A stretch of DNA of 64,000 bases from Strongylocentrotus purpuratus (GCF_000002235.5 NW_022145615.1:12660891-12724890), one strand, 5' to 3'; counted from the stretch's first letter, positions 9,921 through 23,335 are shown. A program made the numbers and translations. The notes: generated from the sequence alone by a model not told the origin.

Positions 9921-12900
9921 ACGAGGTACTTCTTGCTAATGAGAGTTTTAATGGGCTTTATGTGATCCTTCCCCTCGAAATGCTTGTACCTGTTAAATTA
10001 ATTATCATGAAAAATGAAATGAAAAGAAACGACACACAGATTCTTAAAAACAACTAACATTGCAACGCCAGTGATTATTTGTACATTTCCTTTCTTAGAC
10101 CCCTGGCCAAGCCAGTGGTGGGGAATGGGAGGGGCTGGCAACCTGTCCCCAAGAACTGCATAACTGTAATGTACTAAAATGACAAGCTTTAATACGTCCA
10201 AATCCTTTTTTTTTTCTCGCTTGGTTGACCCCTCAGCACCCTCACTGAAAAAAAACCATGGCAACGCCCCTGCCTTATAGCCGTGGTAGATGCAACTTTA
10301 CAGGTTCCAAAATGTATTTGGCGCCCTATAAAAGATGGAAAATCAAGATGATATGCGGTCGTATGCAGACGATCTTCTCGTCAGTCTCTACATGCTCTAA
10401 GAGCGGAAGGATACATTGGTCTACCCAAAGACGCAGGTCTATACCTTGGGAGCTCTGAGGTTATAATCTTCCTGAACCACAAATTTGAGATTATTTCAAA
10501 TTCAAAGGGATATACGTATTTACTGTATTAATTTGGTAGTTCATAAAATTACGTAGGAATCGAGAATTTTTTTGTGCTTATTACAAGTTATTATTTATAA
10601 TCTTTGACAACATTTTGTTTCCATGAAAAGACTCACGATAGGCAACCAAGGGCGGAAGGATATAATGGTTTAGTGAACTCACGTATGAGCGCTTTATGCA
10701 TTCACATGGGCATCATGGAGAGCATAGGTGGTATATGTGGGTGGAAATAGAATGTGTGTTGCTGTTGATAACCTACATTTCTGATGTAATATAGTTCTAA
10801 CGAGGACCAAGTATCGTTGGTTTTTTAAATGTACGGGTAAAGAACTAGATGTCTCATTATTAAATAATGCCATTATTTTAAATTAACTATAGGTTCTGCA
10901 CCATGCCAAACCTAAGAACCAGCGGATCAAAATTGTATACCACTATCATAGAAAAGCCTCTCAGATTAGCCTTAAAATGTGTAAAAATATTTTTGCAACG
11001 GTGGGCTAACTCGGTGTTTCGATTTAATTATAACCTTTTCTGTCTTTGAAGTTTGGAAGGAGCTCTAGTGGACCATTTAGAATGGACAAGAGGCATCAAC
11101 CCCTACGATTTCATCCATGCATTAATTTTGTCTCTACTCATGAAAGGTGTACTAACACACTGGAAGCAAAGGGAGACTCCCATCTCGGAACACAAGGGTT
11201 AATCAGGGGCTTGTTGCTGTTGTTGGTTTTTACGGCGTTTTCCATAGTCGTTGGATGATTTTCGCCATCATGGGCGTGGGTCCTTGAAAACGGCGAGGGG
11301 TCGATGAGCATCTCGTCACCATCTATTTACGCGTCTCTGCAGAGAGATGGCAGACGGTATAAGGGTTGAAATTGCGAAGGAGGAGGATATGGATTGGGGA
11401 CTCCCAACCCCTCCCCTGTCCTGGGAGCTCGTCCCTCGGAAATTGTGAAAATAACCCGATTTTAGGTAGTATAATGATGATGATAATGACTTTGCGCCAT
11501 GTCTTTGCAGAAGATTTGGCTTGAAGCATGTTATGTGATTTATATTCGATACTGAATACTATTTTGTAGTCTTTACCCTGGGGGTCAGCGATTTCCCAGT
11601 TATTCTTTAAAGTGCTGTAAGAATCCATAGGTTCCACACGGATTCCCATGAATAAAGCAAATCTTTTTACGGCTTCTCACATATCGTCCCTTGGTCCTGA
11701 TAAGAACCCCCCGCTCTCAATATCACTCATATATCTGGATTTATAGACTATCAAGATCAATAACACCTTCATAAGACAATGTAATCATGGTCGCGATCAT
11801 AAACGTGACATTGGTGTATGAAAATCCAGAAGGGGGAATAGCCAAGATAATGAAGCGCTAGCTGATGACACAATCCTTGTCATATTCTCCTATCTCACTC
11901 ACTCGCCATTCAACCCTTCATCGTAGCGCCCAATCACGATGATTACTCGATTCGGTGGTTTCCGGAAACCCTCGGAGACCCCCTCATGATTCATCGGATA
12001 GAAGATGCTATTGTCTCTGTCCTGCCCCCTGAGAGCCCGACTTGCGTCAAAACTCTGCCACTTGATATCAATTTCCTTTCTTCTTAATTTGACATCGAAG
12101 GGCTTGCCTTTTGGCATTTCACAAATAGGGATCCCGGATTCTCTGGAGGGGGTGGAGGGGTGGGGGGGGGGGTGGTTCGCACTACAGCCCGAAAAATCCG
12201 TGACAAGCACCATCGCGATCACCACCACAACCGCAAAAACATCAGCAGCAGCAACAGCAGAAACAACAGCATCATCAACAACAACTACGCAAAAACAAAG
12301 GTTGCAATTTTAAAAAAGTTGCCTATTCGAGGGGCTTAAACTGCTCCTGGGGACACATTTACGGGATCATTCTACGTTTTTATATTTAATAATAAAGTGG
12401 TTGTTATGCCAGCCTGGGTTTTTGTTCCCGGGGGAGGGGAGGGGCACATAATTTCCCCAGGTCAATGGATCCGCCCCTGTATAAAGTTTGTGAGGAGAGA
12501 TTCCCTATTTTTAAAGAAAATAAAACGGCTTTGCAGTTCATTCATCATAGTCCGGTTCAAGCTTGTATTTTCAAGACAATAGAATGGGATACGATGAAAA
12601 TATGGGGCTCTTGTTCTAAAGGTTCCTGATTCGAATCTCAGACTGGGAGACTTGTTTCAGATCGAGGTATAGTGTTTGGCTTTGTAAGACATGAATAGTG
12701 TAAGACTTGATTGACAGATGGCCTTGGGAGACAGGTAACAACAGGCATGCAAGCTTTAGGATTTAAAATGCGGCCACAGGATCGGGGGTTGACAATTACA
12801 TGGCTTAAAAGATTTTTCTAACAATCACCTGTCGAATCAGAGAGAAAACTAGACTTGGAAAACAATGGATGTTATCGACAAGAAAAACTGTATAACATCA
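9921..12900. other. No gene seen
   Basis: The sequence holds a poly-G/GGT patch at 12145-12172, an AGC/AAC triplet patch at about 12240-12300, and a B-box-like GATTCGAATC near 12630. Open frames up to 109 codons (11323-11649 and 11899-12228, minus) have no family signature, and the second overlaps the low-complexity patch. Confidence 0.4.
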
Positions 12901-13275
12901 CCTCTCTTTCCTTCTTTCTTTCTCGCTCTTAAATTATTGAATAAATGTCATCTGTAAGTCAATCTTCTCTCCCTTCTTCCTTTCTCTCCCTTTCTTTCTC
13001 TCTCCCTCTCTATTTCTTTTTCTCTCTCTTTTTTCTCTCTCTAAAAATCTTTCTTTCTCTTTCTCTTTCTTTCTCTCTCTTAAATATATTTCTTTCTCTC
13101 TATGTCTTTCTTTTTGTCTTTCTCTAATTCTTTTTTCTCTCTCTTCCTTTCTCTATCTCTTCCTTTCTCTCTATTTCTTTCTCTCTCGTTCTTTCTCTCT
13201 CATTCTTTCTCTCTCTTTTTTTTTCTCTCTCTCTCTCTCTCCCTTGCTCTCCCCCTCTTTATCTCCCTCGCCCCT
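12901..13275 (+). repeat. CT-rich polypyrimidine tract
   Basis: About 375 bp of (CT)n and TTTC/TCTT repeats with occasional taaatat interruptions. Strong strand asymmetry makes triplex formation possible. The open frame in it (12945-13127) is low-complexity. Confidence 0.9.
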
Positions 13276-13509
13276 CTCTGATTTGTATGAACAGAATGAT
13301 AAAGCTGAATGTATTGATGGGGGATGTATCAAAATATGCTAAGAAAAGAGGTGTATCATTTAGCGTGAACAACTAAAGTGATATTTGGACATCAATAATT
13401 TCGTAATGCATGTAGACAAAGATGTAACCAAATAAATTTACAATACGAACTTACATTGAAAATCTTTAGAATTACACAGACCTTCAAAGACCTTAAAACT
13501 TTTAACCCA

Positions 13510-13907
13510 TTAAAGGTAAAGACCAGTATTGGAAACGCCCCAATTTCACAGAAATGAAATGAAAGCTCTTATTACCAATCATGTGAAAGAATATGTTTTG
13601 AATATTACATGATGATAACAATTTTGACGGGAAACCGCCTACTATTTGATATATTTGGTAAATTAGTGTATCTCTCGCCTGTTGAGAGATATGAAATGCA
13701 CGTGTCGCGCACGTGTGTGTAGTCCCATATACATCTTTCTGTGTACAGTGCTTCTAACTTTATGAAGACTTGGCCAAATTTCTTATCATTTTGATGATTC
13801 CAGAACCTTGCAGTACATCTATGCTAGATGATCAACCTTTTCTGATCGATTTCACAACGTTTCTTTCACAATGCAATCGCATGACCATAACTGGTCTTTA
13901 GCTTTAA
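13510..13907. mobile_element. TTAA-flanked MITE (piggyBac-like)
   Basis: The left end TTAAAGGTAAAGACCAG and the reverse complement of the right end TTAAAGCTAAAGACCAG differ at one base. TTAA at both extremes fits the TTAA target duplication of piggyBac elements. The interior of about 390 bp is non-coding. Confidence 0.75.
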
Positions 13908-15464
13908 AGAAAACAACACATTACTTGCCCGAATACGCAATCCCGATTGGTCGAAAATCAAGTTATAATCTTTTTAGTTCCATTTGCGCCCATAAAACAG
14001 AAGACACCACTTTGCGTTTGTTTTGATGGTGAAGATACGAGCATATTCGAGATAGAAGAGTTTTCAGAATATCGCCTCAGGAAGGAGGGATAAATGTAAA
14101 ATAGAATGAAGCTAACATAATTATCCAAGGGTACAGTAAACGTTCTTTAAACGCAAGTCAACGTTCTACAAAACGTTTTAACGTCCTCGTTTCGCGAACG
14201 TCTTGAGAACGGTATTATTTCATGGTGCATAGTAGCATCGTCTAATAGCGAAACTTCTATTTTTGGGTCCCACGTATTTTTTTGTGTCTAACGATTCATG
14301 AGGAGCCTGGATGTTGCGGTTTTAAACAATAGTAGCAAGGCCTCCGACCAAAATAATATTAAATAACATGAGCCTTTACTCTCATGACACCTACGTAGTC
14401 ATGACGTAGATAAAGTACCCCTGCATTAGGTACTCACATATTCCAAGCTACAACCAGGGGCAGAATATTATTGCCATATGACCGGGACAGGGGATGGAGA
14501 GGGGGCCGGAGAGGGGTGGCGGTTCCTTACCAGGGAACGGATGGACTGAACTGATAAACTGGCAAATTGTTAGACCCCAAACAACAACAAAAAATCGCTT
14601 GAGAGTTTGCATTAAAGTGAAGACGGTTGCCTATTATTATAATTTGGGTGAATGAAAGAATGTGAAAAGAAATTATGTGGGTTTTTGTATAACGCTATAT
14701 TCCTCTTTCCAAATCAATACATTTTAAATCAAGCATAATAATATCAAGGCAAACAAGTTATATACTTAGGAATGCATTTGTACAAGTACATGCACTTAGC
14801 TGATATAGCGAACACTTTTCTTCGCATATCGCCCACATACGCGTGACGTCAGAACAGTACTTTAAAATAGGGGTAGTAGTCAGAAAAAGAAAATGATCTG
14901 ATCTGGAATAATGTTCCGTTTGAACAGTCACGTGAAGAATCCCATGATTACATTCTTTTCGGTCAAATGAAAGAAAGTTAATACATCAGATGAGTGCAGC
15001 TTGTGACCTCCAACTTCATCCTTTGTGACGTAAAATGAACTCTGACGCGGACAGATTACTTGCCTCTCATGTTTCCAATGTATGCATGGATATAGCAAGA
15101 ACACTGACTACTTGGTGCTTATTGCCAGAAATAACATGAACTGCGGGCAAAAATTGATTACTTCCTTGTCTAATCATGACATGACATACATTATTGGGTA
15201 CTGTTTTATAATAAAAGGAATTGTTATTCTATTGATCAACGAATAGACCTAGGCTATATGAAAATAGTAATAAATATCAAGATAAATAGCTTTTTTTTCA
15301 ACCTTTTCCTCGCCTTTTTTGCTTTTATTTTTTGGGATTTATTCCAATGATTGGGTCCTCGTTTCAAATGAATTATATTTGATATAGCGAGATCTACTTC
15401 TTTGATGATCTCGCACTTTCTCCAGTAGTAATGCCGTATGTCTATTGCCGCTTAATTCATATGT
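13908..15464. other. No gene seen
   Basis: A cluster of AACGTT/ACGTTTT motifs at 14139-14213 is the only non-random pattern noticed. No exon or RNA gene is recognised. Confidence 0.4.
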
Positions 15465-15470
15465 GTAGAG

Positions 15471-15740
15471 GTGTCGCGGTCGAGTGGTTCAGCACTTGAT
15501 TGGAAATGAAAAGGTCCTGGGTTCGATCCCCGACACGGCACCAATGTCCTTTGGAAAGACATTAATCTACATTTGCCACTCCATACCCAGGAGAAAAATG
15601 GGGAACTAATATAAATATAAATTGCATGCCCTCAGGGTAACCATAGTACTCCCCAGGGAGTGAAAATGGTACACATTGTGTGGGCGAATGAATCCGATAA
15701 CCGGGGTTATAATGATATCTGTAAAGCATTTCCCGTTTTT
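15471..15740 (+). repeat. tRNA-derived SINE, copy 1
   Basis: The head (15471-15540) is tRNA-like: A box CGGTCGAGTGG, B box GGTTCGATCCC, and ends GTGTCG and CGACAC that can pair as an acceptor stem. The anticodon arm resembles class II tRNA-Ser but lacks a variable arm. The body continues with aagacattaatctacatttg and ccactccatacccagg, shared with the copy at 58122-58285. A T-rich stretch near 15730-15745 may mark the tail. I call it a SINE rather than a gene because the body recurs. Confidence 0.7.
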
Positions 15741-16154
15741 TTTTTAAATATCTGAACCAACGTTACTCTTACACAAATCAACGAAACTTGAGATCGAAAC
15801 GTAAAACAAATTTTCTGGATTTGGGTACACCCCCTCAAGTTTATTAATGAATCATGAGGTCATTTCGCCACGTTACACTAAGAAACACAAGTAACATTTG
15901 ACAGATAAGGGCGGCTTTTGAAAGGTCTCTAACTTTAGTTTCGCTCCTATGGGAACACCATAGTTCCTTCCTCAATTCTCCCCTTTCTACACGTGACTCA
16001 TGATGCCTGATCACGTGGTTAAAGTTAGAAAACAGTTATGCTAAGATAAAGACGTCATGACTACTCTGTGGAAAGTAATTAAACGCAAAGCTATAAGGAG
16101 AAAAAAAACAATGCGCGTAATTTGTTCAGTGGTGAAACATTTTTGCAATTAAGT

Positions 16155-16179
16155 GTGTGTGTGTGTGTGTGTGTGTGTC

Positions 16180-16226
<47 letters not shown>
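16155..16226 (+). repeat. (GT)n followed by (GA)n microsatellite
   Basis: A GT run (about 16155-16178) is joined to a GA run (about 16184-16226). Reading frames through it are artefacts. Confidence 0.95.
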
Positions 16227-16228
<2 letters not shown>

Positions 16229-16384
16229 TTGGGTAAAGGGGGAGGGGCGGGGGAGGTGCGGAGCCGCCTGTTCGAAATTTATATTTAGCATTTTATTTTT
16301 TAGTGAAATAAGTTGTTGTTGTCGTTATTGCTTGTTTAATTGTTTTTGTTCCGTCTTTGTGTCTCTCCTTCTCCATCTCCCTTT

Positions 16385-16386
16385 TT

Positions 16387-16436
<50 letters not shown>

Positions 16437-16545
16437 TGTATCCCCCTTTCTCTCTTTCTCACCCCTCCTCTCTCTCCTCTTCTCTCTATCTGTCTCTGTC
16501 TCTCTGGTTCTCTTTCTCTCACTCTCTTTTTCTTTCCCCCCAAAT
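16385..16545 (+). repeat. (CT)n microsatellite
   Basis: A long pure CT run (about 16390-16433) is followed by imperfect CT/CCT repeats. It lies in opposite orientation to the nearby GA run, so the two could pair as an inverted repeat. Confidence 0.92.
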
Positions 16546-16549
16546 TACA

Positions 16550-18273
16550 TTTTTTAACAACTATTCCGAATTTAGGGGTAGTCTTATAATATCTTGAGCA
16601 GGCTAAATATATTCGAATACGTCACTATGGCATGTAAAACAAGGTTCGTTTTCCTTTCCGCATTGTAGGCCTACCTGCGTCAATGGGAAATAGAATACAG
16701 CAACATTTCCATTCTCGATATCAGATTTCCTTCTCAAAAAACATTTCTTACAAAAATAACCTCCTTTTCCTTCTTTCGATTTAAGATCTGAACCATCTAC
16801 AAAAATAAATCACCAGACGGATACAGATTTCAGATAAAAACGAGCAGGTTTCCTGATTATAATCTAGTGAGCATAAACCATATCCTTTTTTAACTCATTA
16901 TTTATCCTGTCTTTTTTTTTTAGATGAAGAGCAAAATCATAGTGAGGTCCATTCTTAAAAAAGTATATCATTGAACAAGATTTAATCAGTTTCTTTCTTT
17001 CTTTCTTTCTTTCTCAATGAGCAACACTCCTTATAGTCAAAGAGTTGCGTCTGCGACTAGAAACTTCGTCTGGACCCTTTTGGCGTTTCCTGCCTGAATT
17101 ATAAACTCTCATGTACGATGACAAATCCATAAACCAATGTTTCTGATGTAAAATTCCATACTTTTTACTTGGATCCCTTGCAGATCGATACTCAACTTTA
17201 TTCCAACCAATAACAATTATCAATATAAAAGGATACACAATCAATCAGGTCACCTAAATTATTTTTTAATCTAAAAAATGGAAATACCGGGTGAGCATTC
17301 TTTTTCATTGTACGAAAGATGGTCCCAAATGTCGTTTATTGTAAAAATGTCAAGAAATAATTCCATCTATCTCAAGCGTCTGGTGTTATATAGTAAGCGA
17401 CTATGTCAAAGAGATAACTCATCAACTCCATGCAGTAACAGAATCAGATGGACAGAAAAGCGGTCGTCCGCTATCTATTGACTGTCTATTAACCTTTCTT
17501 TATATCAAATGAGTTAATGGAACACTCATAGCCTCGGAAACGGTTAATTTAGAGGGTAATTTCAGCAGACCAGCTCACCAATTCAAGAGCATCAGATCTG
17601 AGAATACCTCAACAGTCAGGAGACATTTCTGAACTTGATGAATGGATGTGATCAGACACGTTTGTTATTATATAATGAATGACACTACAATGACTAGGAC
17701 ATAAACCGGCAGTCATACCTCAGATGTCTGAAGGTGAAGGTGGTGACGAGGGGGGGGGGGGGTGGAATGACGAACAGGTTTATCCAGTCCTCACCTGTAT
17801 TTGTGTGGCTCTACTTAATGTATCATATCTTTACGTTGACATCTCCAAGCTGTTTGTCCCATGCGTTACTTAGTTTTGTCTGGGATCAAGAGAGTCCCAA
17901 ATACTTAAGAATATCCAAGAAATAAACCCTATGTTTGAAAATGCGTCGTTACGTTTCAAATCATATTATGAAATCAATAATCCGTAGCACTTCTAATGAA
18001 AAGAATCGATAATTACGTATAGGCCTACCATCGCGAAATCAATGGTATTCTGAAGTACTCGCATTTACTTCATTTCATAATAAACTGAATATAAGTTATT
18101 CTTTATCGTCTACTATTTAGTAAAAACATGAATGAATAAACAAAAAATACACAGAATATCATATAACTGTTTCAGAGTGGTTTTCAACCAGTAACCTAAA
18201 CCAAAGATTTCAAAACTCGCTGAAACCCTGACGTGTATGTATAAGATGGGACAACACGCCGTTTTGTCTTGAC
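16550..18273. other. No gene seen
   Basis: AT-rich sequence with a TTTC run at 16991-17015 and a poly-G run at 17750-17762. No exon or complete transposon recognised. Confidence 0.4.
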
Positions 18274-18473
18274 TTAAAGCCCCACTGTACTACGTGTACA
18301 TGCTGCTACTTGCTCCCTCTATATAGAAAACTTCCCAAATAGGTGCCTGTTGGTCCCCATGATCCTCTTTTTCTTATGTTAATTGAGAGCTGAGTTTATG
18401 AGATAGCCACCTGTCAGTGACCTCGCTGTGTGGTCTAATCCCTTCTGGTTGAACTAGTACAGCCGGCCTTTAA
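18274..18473. mobile_element. TTAA MITE, 200-bp family, copy 1
   Basis: It begins TTAAAGCCCCACTGTACTAC and ends GTACAGCCGGCCTTTAA, with inverted ends and TTAA extremes. The interior (ctccctctatatagaaaact, gagatagccacctgtca) is nearly identical to the copy at 29821-30024. Non-coding. Confidence 0.8.
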
Positions 18474-19487
18474 TTTGCAAATGTAAAATACAAAACTATA
18501 GTTTTAACTGAACACTTATAGTATGCGGTTCTAAATTTATATCAAATTTATCATTTTGACAAAGATGGAATGACGAAAATGGCAAAAACATGTGGAGCGA
18601 TGTGTGCAGTCAAAAAATAATTTTTGATTGGATTAGATTGGATTGGAAAATCAGCCATGATCTATTTTGAACGTAACTTAGATCAGGTGGTGGATGCGAA
18701 AACCTAATATGTTCGAAGTCATGACCAGAGATACCCTTAAATGCCTCAAATCGGATCTATCCGGTTCAGGCTCGCCTCACATCCAACCACCAATATTCCT
18801 AATCAATTCTGACAATATGTTGATAACCAAGAGCCTTAAACATCCATAACTGGGTCGAAAGTGTCAGAATTCGTCAGATTGTCCACACATGATTGTGTCC
18901 ACATTATGTTTGTCCTTCCAATAGCAGAAGTTGAATCTACCACAACACATCTGCGATCAACAACTGGAAGAACACAACAGCTAACAAATATTAAATTCTA
19001 AGTAAATTGATTAAAATTCCCTACATGTACAAGTAGGGAATCACTCTGTATTTCTGTTGACTTAAGATTATGATAAAAGATTGTGAGAGAAATCAATATT
19101 GGATCTTAGGAATGAGGGAGGGGGAGGGGGGGGGGGCATGTGCATCCACCTCTACGACAACCCAAATATGACGTACCTCAACACACACCACACACACACT
19201 TGTGCCCATGTACATGGTGTATTTTTGTGCTTCTGGCACATATTTGAGATTTAACAATTGAAAAAAAGCATAGAGAAAAAAGGGGAAAAAAGCGCATCAA
19301 CAGTCACTGTGTAATTATTTTTTTCTAGTCATCTTTTTTTAAATTGAGCTGCAGCAAAATCCTGGATCTGCCCCTGAGAAAACAACAACAACAACAACAA
19401 CAACAACTATCTAACAATTATAACACATGCAACACAAATAAACGATCAACAGCAATTGTAATGACATAATGACAAGACGAAAGGCAA
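18474..19487. other. No gene seen
   Basis: It contains a poly-G patch at 19113-19137 and an AAC run at 19380-19406. The sequence just upstream of 19488 (aaggcaagg) is shared with the tRNA-Ala array. Confidence 0.45.
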
Positions 19488-19559
19488 GGGGATATAGCTC
19501 AGCGGTAGAGCGCTCGCTTTGCATGCGAGAGGCCTCGGGTTCGAACCCCGATATCTCCA
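19488..19559 (+). tRNA. tRNA-Ala(UGC)
   Basis: The 72-nt cloverleaf is complete. Acceptor GGGGATA pairs with TATCTCC (one G-T pair), the D arm contains the A box TAGCTCAGCGG, the anticodon stem CTCGC/GCGAG encloses loop TTTGCAT with anticodon TGC at 19520-19522, and the T arm TCGGG/CCCGA carries the B box GGTTCGAACCC. The discriminator is A, as expected for alanine. A TTTT terminator follows at 19574. About 60 bp downstream (agcgcttagagacttcggtgg) also matches the sequence downstream of the minus-strand copies. Confidence 0.93.
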
Positions 19560-19789
19560 GATCTTCATTCATTTTATAGCGCTTAGAGACTTCGGTGGTA
19601 TAAGCGCCTTATAAGCACCGTTTTCTAGAATTATTATTATAATAGCAATCATTGATTTTTATGACAATATTTAAAACAAAGAACATTAGATTGATCAATA
19701 CATTTTGGTTAATCAATAATTGTGTCAGAACGAGAATTGATAAAGAACGCCATCTATCGTTTGTAGAATCTGGTACGGCAGATCACAAC

Positions 19790-19932
19790 AACAACAACAT
19801 CAACAATGACAGCAGCAACAACAACAACTAAAACTACAGCAGCAGCAACAATAACAACAATAGAAGCAACAAAGCAACAACAATAGCAGCAACATAAACA
19901 ACAACAATAGCAGCACCAACAACAACAACATA
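19790..19932 (+). repeat. (CAA/CAG)n trinucleotide repeat
   Basis: Interrupted AAC and AGC triplets. The minus-strand frame through it (19834-20046) gives poly-leucine/valine low complexity and is not a gene. Confidence 0.85.
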
Positions 19933-21174
19933 ATCTTTAACAAGAACAAGCTTTAAAACATTTCCTTTAGAATTTCGACTATTTAAAGCATCTTTATTGC
20001 CAGATGCTCGTGATTGTAGCCAATCTCCTTCAAAAGACTGCGGCAATGTTCATGTAAAAACCTTGTAAGGCTTGCAGTCATGTGGCCCTTGGAGGGATAT
20101 CGTTTCTTTCAGGACGGAAGCAACGTAATGAAATTGGGAAGGCGTTTGAAGGGTCTTTCGCGAGCAGACTTCCGAAGGCCTAGGAGGTTTCAGGATCTTG
20201 TGAGTTATTTTGGGGTTAAGCTGACGTTATGAGGAACACTGCGGTGGAGGTAGACAGAGCCCAGTGGAACTTGCAAAAATTTGTGTCTAAGATGTTATCA
20301 TGCCATCGACAGTATCGTGTTTTTTCTTTGTAAAGATGACATGTCAAAACGTTTTGAGAGAATTAAAAAATGACAAAAAACTAAAACACGCTGCAACTTG
20401 AATCAATACACGTATGTTGAATATTATCTGTAGTGTCCTGACAATATTCAGAATAAATCTGACCAATCCAGTCCCCTATTTACATACAATATACATAATA
20501 AAACGCGATGAATTCTTAATTTTATTTAATCTCCTCGCAAAAAATGTCTCCATCTACAGTAAAGGTAATTTCGTAATTTAACTAAACTGAGTTTAGGAGA
20601 TGTAACGGATATATGAGCCGACATTATACAGGGGCGTGTCTTAATCAGTTTAAGGAGCATCGAACATCGTAATAATACCCATGTGCCATTAATAGGTTAT
20701 CATTAATCTTCAAGGAACTTTCTTGATTGTGTTTCATCTTCTCATGTAGTTCAATTCTCCACAGTCAAGCGCCATCTTTGAATTTGGTTCTGTTCTGTTC
20801 CTTTAGAAGAAAAAAAACCTCCCACAGGCCATTTCAATTCTACAGCATTCTCTGAACAATACATTTTGGCATAATAGAATAATACACATATACAACAAAA
20901 TAAATTTAATTTGAACATAAAAACGTAATAAATGAGAATGGTTCGGGAATTGTAATTAGAACCAGAATCATATTCCTGATTCTTGAAGCGGGGTGTCGTT
21001 GACCACAAAGACGTTGGTGTCCGTGAGAAAATTAATAAGATTTAACTAATTTAAACTAATGCGACAGACTACATGACTTGTATACGGTGTGTTTAGCGTA
21101 TAGTAATTATCACGGTCAAAACGAAATCCCGATCTTGGGTCGTGCACGACCGGGTGGCTGCCCCTTCCTATGTA
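19933..21174. other. No gene seen
   Basis: No exon similarity, RNA gene or clear transposon ends seen. Confidence 0.4.
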
Positions 21175-21321
21175 GTGTATAATTTCGATTGATTCACCCC
21201 ATGCTGACAATGGGTCAACTCAATGACAATTTCTAAACCATATTCATCACACGGAAATAATAAAAAACGTTTTTGATTTTTAAAGCGCTTCCCAACGAAG
21301 TCTTTAAAACGAATGTGGGTC

Positions 21322-21393
21322 TGGAGATATCGGGGTTCGAACCCGAGGCCTCTCGCATGCAAAGCGAGCGCTCTACCGCTGAGCTATATCCCT
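21322..21393 (-). tRNA. tRNA-Ala(UGC), first-base mutation
   Basis: It is identical to the 19488 gene except that base 1 is A instead of G, giving an A-C mismatch at the top of the acceptor stem (AGGGATA with TATCTCC). A box, anticodon TGC, T arm and discriminator A are intact. A TTTT lies 14 nt downstream. Alanyl-tRNA synthetase depends mainly on the G3-U70 pair, which is retained, but 5' processing could suffer, so it may be a weak gene. Confidence 0.8.
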
Positions 21394-22036
21394 TTGCCCT
21401 ATAGCATGTTTGAATTACAAAATACGTAATTAAGATTATCTTGATTAATTGGGTGATTTTTCTGATTTTACGAAAATCTTTTCTATCGTGTTCGGTAGTT
21501 AAATTCGAAAATGTGATCTTTCAACGTCAAACTCATTTTCCTCACAAACCCCAAGATGTCATCAATTTCCAATATTGTATCTCTGTACGTGATGGTTATA
21601 AGTTTGAATGTATATGTAGACCATGTAGATTAACATTTGAAAGTAAATCAGTATAATTAGGCAAATATGTGAATCTAGGGCATTCGTATAAACCCAATTT
21701 GAAAAATGACGGTATTTGAAGCAAAGACCTTAGATTACTCTCTGGTATAAGTCAGCTGTACTGCAATTTTATAAACTGTGCCTTCACAATGCTGTCTTTG
21801 ATGTAGGGATAGGCCTACACACAAAACAACGAACATTGTCATATTCCCCAGCAGACACTTTGACCTGTATACTCATCCGACATCAACTTGGGTTTGACTT
21901 AAAAATCGCCATTATTGAACTCAATGACAATTCAAAACCATACAATATCCCACGGAAATAAAAAATAATGATAAAAAAGTTTCTTATCAAGTGCTTTCCA
22001 CCGAAGTCTCTGAGCGTTATAAAATTAATGTAGTTC

Positions 22037-22108
22037 TGGAGATATCGGGGTTCGAACCCGAGGCCTCTCGCATGCAAAGCGAGCGCTCTACCGCTGAGCT
22101 ATATCCCC
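22037..22108 (-). tRNA. tRNA-Ala(UGC)
   Basis: Identical in sequence to the plus-strand gene at 19488: full acceptor stem with G3-U70, anticodon TGC, A and B boxes, discriminator A. A TTTT terminator follows about 15 nt downstream. It is the best-preserved member of the array. Confidence 0.93.
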
Positions 22109-22766
22109 TTGCCCTATAATTTGTTTGAATTATGGAATACGTAATTAAGATTGCCTTTATTAATTGGGTGATTTTTCTGATTTTGTGAAAAACTTTGCGA
22201 TCATGTTCGGTAGTTAAGTTCGAAAATGTGATCTTTCAACGCCAAACTCATTTTCCTCACAAACCCCAAGATGTCATCAACTTCCAACATTGTGTCTCTG
22301 TACGTGATGGTTATAAGTTTGAATGTATATAGACCATGCAGATTAACATTAGGCAGTACATCAGAATATACATGTATAGGCAAAATATGTAAATCTAGGG
22401 CATTCGTATACGATTAAACCCAACTTGAAAAATGACGGTATTAGCAAAGACTATATAGATTACTCTCCGGTATTTGTCAGCTGTACTGCAATTGTATAAA
22501 TTGTGCCTTCACAATGCTATCTTTGATGTAGGGGTACAAGAATTCTAACCGGATATTTTCTTATTCCCCAGCAGACACTTTGACCTGTATACTCATCCGA
22601 GATTGACTTGGATTTGACTAAAAATCGCCAAAATGGGACAAATCAATGACAATTCAAAATTCATATCTATATATCCCTCGGAATTGATAATAATAATAAC
22701 AATAAAGACGCTCTGGTAAAGCGCTTTCCACCGAAGTCTCTAAGCGCTATGAAACGAATGAGGTTC

Positions 22767-22838
22767 TGGAGATATCGGGGTTCGAACCCGAGGCCTCTCA
22801 CATGCAAAGCGAGCGCTCTACCGCTGAGCTATATCCCC
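22767..22838 (-). tRNA. tRNA-Ala(UGC)
   Basis: It matches the 19488 gene except for one change in the anticodon stem that replaces a G-C pair with a G-U wobble (GTGAG for GCGAG). Acceptor, G3-U70, T arm and anticodon TGC are intact. No run of four T is seen directly downstream, so termination may be less efficient. Confidence 0.9.
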
Positions 22839-23335
22839 TCCCAGTTGGTAAGTTGAATGTTTTAATAGCTTGATTTTTTTCTGATCGTGTTCCGTGAAAA
22901 AGTTCTGTGATCTTTCAACGTCAAACTCATTTTCCTCACAAACACCAAGATGTCATCAACTTCCAACATTGTATCTCTGTCTGTGATGGTTATAAGTTTG
23001 AATGTATATAGACCATGCAGATTAACATTAGGCAGTTAATCAGTATATACATGTATAGGCAAAATATGTGAATTCAGGGCATTCGAATAAAGCTTCACAA
23101 TGCCTACACAAAAAAAAATCTAACCGGATATCGTCATATTCCCCAGCAGACACTCTGACCTGTATACTCATCCGAGATCAACTTGGGTTTGACTTAAAAA
23201 TCGCCATTATTGAACTCAATGACAATTCAAAACCATATATATATCCCTCGGAAATAATAATGATAATAAAAACGGTTATTTTAAAGCACTTTAATTCCAA
23301 CGAAGTCTCTGAGCGCTGCAAAATGAATGTGGGTC

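Noticed and set aside
15471..15543. tRNA-Ser gene
   Set aside because: The variable arm is missing and the body recurs at 58122, so it is a SINE head.
16091..16597. Frames up to 155 codons around the GT/GA/CT runs
   Set aside because: Low-complexity translations of microsatellites.
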